Assembly: GCA_031771865.1 (NCBI GenBank) | Contig: JASISA010000009.1 | Coordinates: 310,001 to 374,000, forward strand | Length of the DNA stretch: 64,000 bases | Reading direction: 5' to 3' | Source of the DNA: Nothophaeocryptopus gaeumannii | Taxonomy: Eukaryota; Ascomycota; Dothideomycetes; Mycosphaerellales; Mycosphaerellaceae | Part shown: positions 63,020-64,000 of the stretch, piece after piece | Layout: the number at the start of each line of letters is the position of its first letter | Numbering within the stretch: the first letter of the stretch is position 1 | Program-made: the position numbers and the translations under genes | The notes under the pieces: generated by a model | The model's database searches: none | What the model was told of the DNA's origin: nothing | What the model saw: only the letters and a program-made list of their open reading frames with translations

Positions 63020-64000
63020 AGTGACACTCAACGAAAGCACGGAGTTTGGGAAGGAGATACGCTCTACGTTGATTTTGGGAACTATTGCCTATGGATGGAC
63101 TCAGGAAAGGACGCTCGCATTACGTCGATTTTGGGAGCTGCTTGCATTGCCTTGGAAATGACTGGGGAATGGTGAATTGCATTTGTTGGGCGTTTGGGAC
63201 AACTTGGGATGCTTTTGAAACCTGCTTGATGAAACTGCTTGGATTGTTGCTTTTCAGCGCGAAGATACCACTCTGCGATGCCTATCACTGTAACTTGGAA
63301 CCAGAAATGAAGCGAATAGATCACTCGAGCGTCTGCCTACCGCCCTCTCCTCAATAACCTCATGATGTACCCTGCCTTTGATGTCCTCTGCATATCGTCT
63401 CAGCAATGTCAGTCAAGGGGATTGTGTGAATGTCAGATCAATCTTAGTCAAGCCTTCTCCACGAGATCAAGAGGGACTCCGGCTTAATGTTGCCTTTTCT
63501 GTTCTGCGCCTGGGACGGGTACCGTGGGCTTCTCGAGGAAAGCGGACAGTTACAGTAGCATCTTTGTGCTTTGCTGTTGTCGAGGCGGGCTTTCGAATAC
63601 TACCTCATGTGTTGCATTTGTCACTCCAGTAACATCGTGCCAGCTACGCGCATCTCCAGCCTACATCGCCGGGGCTTTCGTGCTCTTAGTTGCACGATGT
63701 GAGCTATGCCTAGATGAAGCACGAGTGTGGTAAAGGAAACTGAGTTCGATGTCGGAATGGAATAAAATCCTTTCCGATTTCTTGGCATTTGCGCTGTCAC
63801 GTGGCCTCACGGACCCGTTCATGGACACCAAGGTGGACGTCACGTCCTCCTCTCCTCTCCTTCACTTCCACAATTGTGTATTTTACACTGCCATTCTCAT
63901 GATGGCAGCCCTCAATATCTCTTCGGCTCTGGTCTCGTTCGCGCGGTAAGGTCATACCGAGCCTTCGGCCAGATAGCGAACATAGCGCAGCAGGTGGGGA
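63020..64000. other. Unassigned 3' region to window end
   Basis: 981 bp downstream of the large orphan gene. A 66-codon plus-strand frame from ATG 63749 with a hydrophobic segment (VFYTAILMMAALNISSALVS) is followed by a possible donor (CGCGGTAAGG at ~63947), so the first exon of a gene running off the window cannot be excluded, but support is weak. Confidence 0.35.

Overview
This 64 kb window is nuclear DNA of a filamentous ascomycete (Pezizomycotina). The evidence is protein genes with short introns (about 48-136 bp, mostly GTRNGT...YAG), compact spacing, many divergent gene pairs, and fungal families such as HET, F-box, GH13 intracellular amylase, GT90 and RPC31. A Dothideomycete is my inference from protein style and F-box abundance. 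No rRNA, tRNA, CRISPR array or bacterial-type operon was seen. Where a gene is spliced, the exons I derived are listed; every junction keeps the frame unless stated.

Layout. 0-12.8 kb: cyclin C-terminus (cut by the window edge), nitrilase-like hydrolase, eIF3l, an orphan gene, three decayed or doubtful small genes, cytosolic alpha-amylase, and a GT90 glycosyltransferase. 12.8-15.8 kb: almost gene-free, holding an array of diverged ~130-180 bp repeats. 15.8-31 kb: housekeeping block with two small related genes, RPC31, a large DEAH helicase with dsRNA-binding-like N-terminus, a small hydrophilic protein, NDUFAF7-like methyltransferase, a CDK11/Ppk23-type kinase, a GNAT acetyltransferase and an IlvD/Edd dehydratase. 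31-36 kb: MFS transporter and medium-chain dehydrogenase/reductase. 36-45.4 kb: accessory island with an intact F-box gene, a broken HET-domain gene, a broken SMP-30/lactonohydrolase-like gene, a 5'-truncated F-box/LRR-type gene next to a degenerate kinase, an AT-rich decayed stretch, a 783 bp fold-back element and another F-box fragment. 45.4-52.3 kb: mitochondrial helical protein, two membrane proteins, and a gene whose best splice model fuses a J domain to a BTB domain. 52.5-55.2 kb: second accessory patch of F-box relics and one longer F-box gene. 55.2-64 kb: membrane glycoprotein, acyl-CoA dehydrogenase, ARPC5 and a large orphan membrane protein.

Core genes (translation, Pol III, Arp2/3, complex I assembly, cell-cycle or splicing kinase) are intact. 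Genes of accessory type repeatedly carry premature stops or single-base frame breaks. The most notable structures are the degenerate repeat array, the long palindromic element, the possible J-domain/BTB fusion, and the cluster of F-box relics with a duplicated 5' flank.
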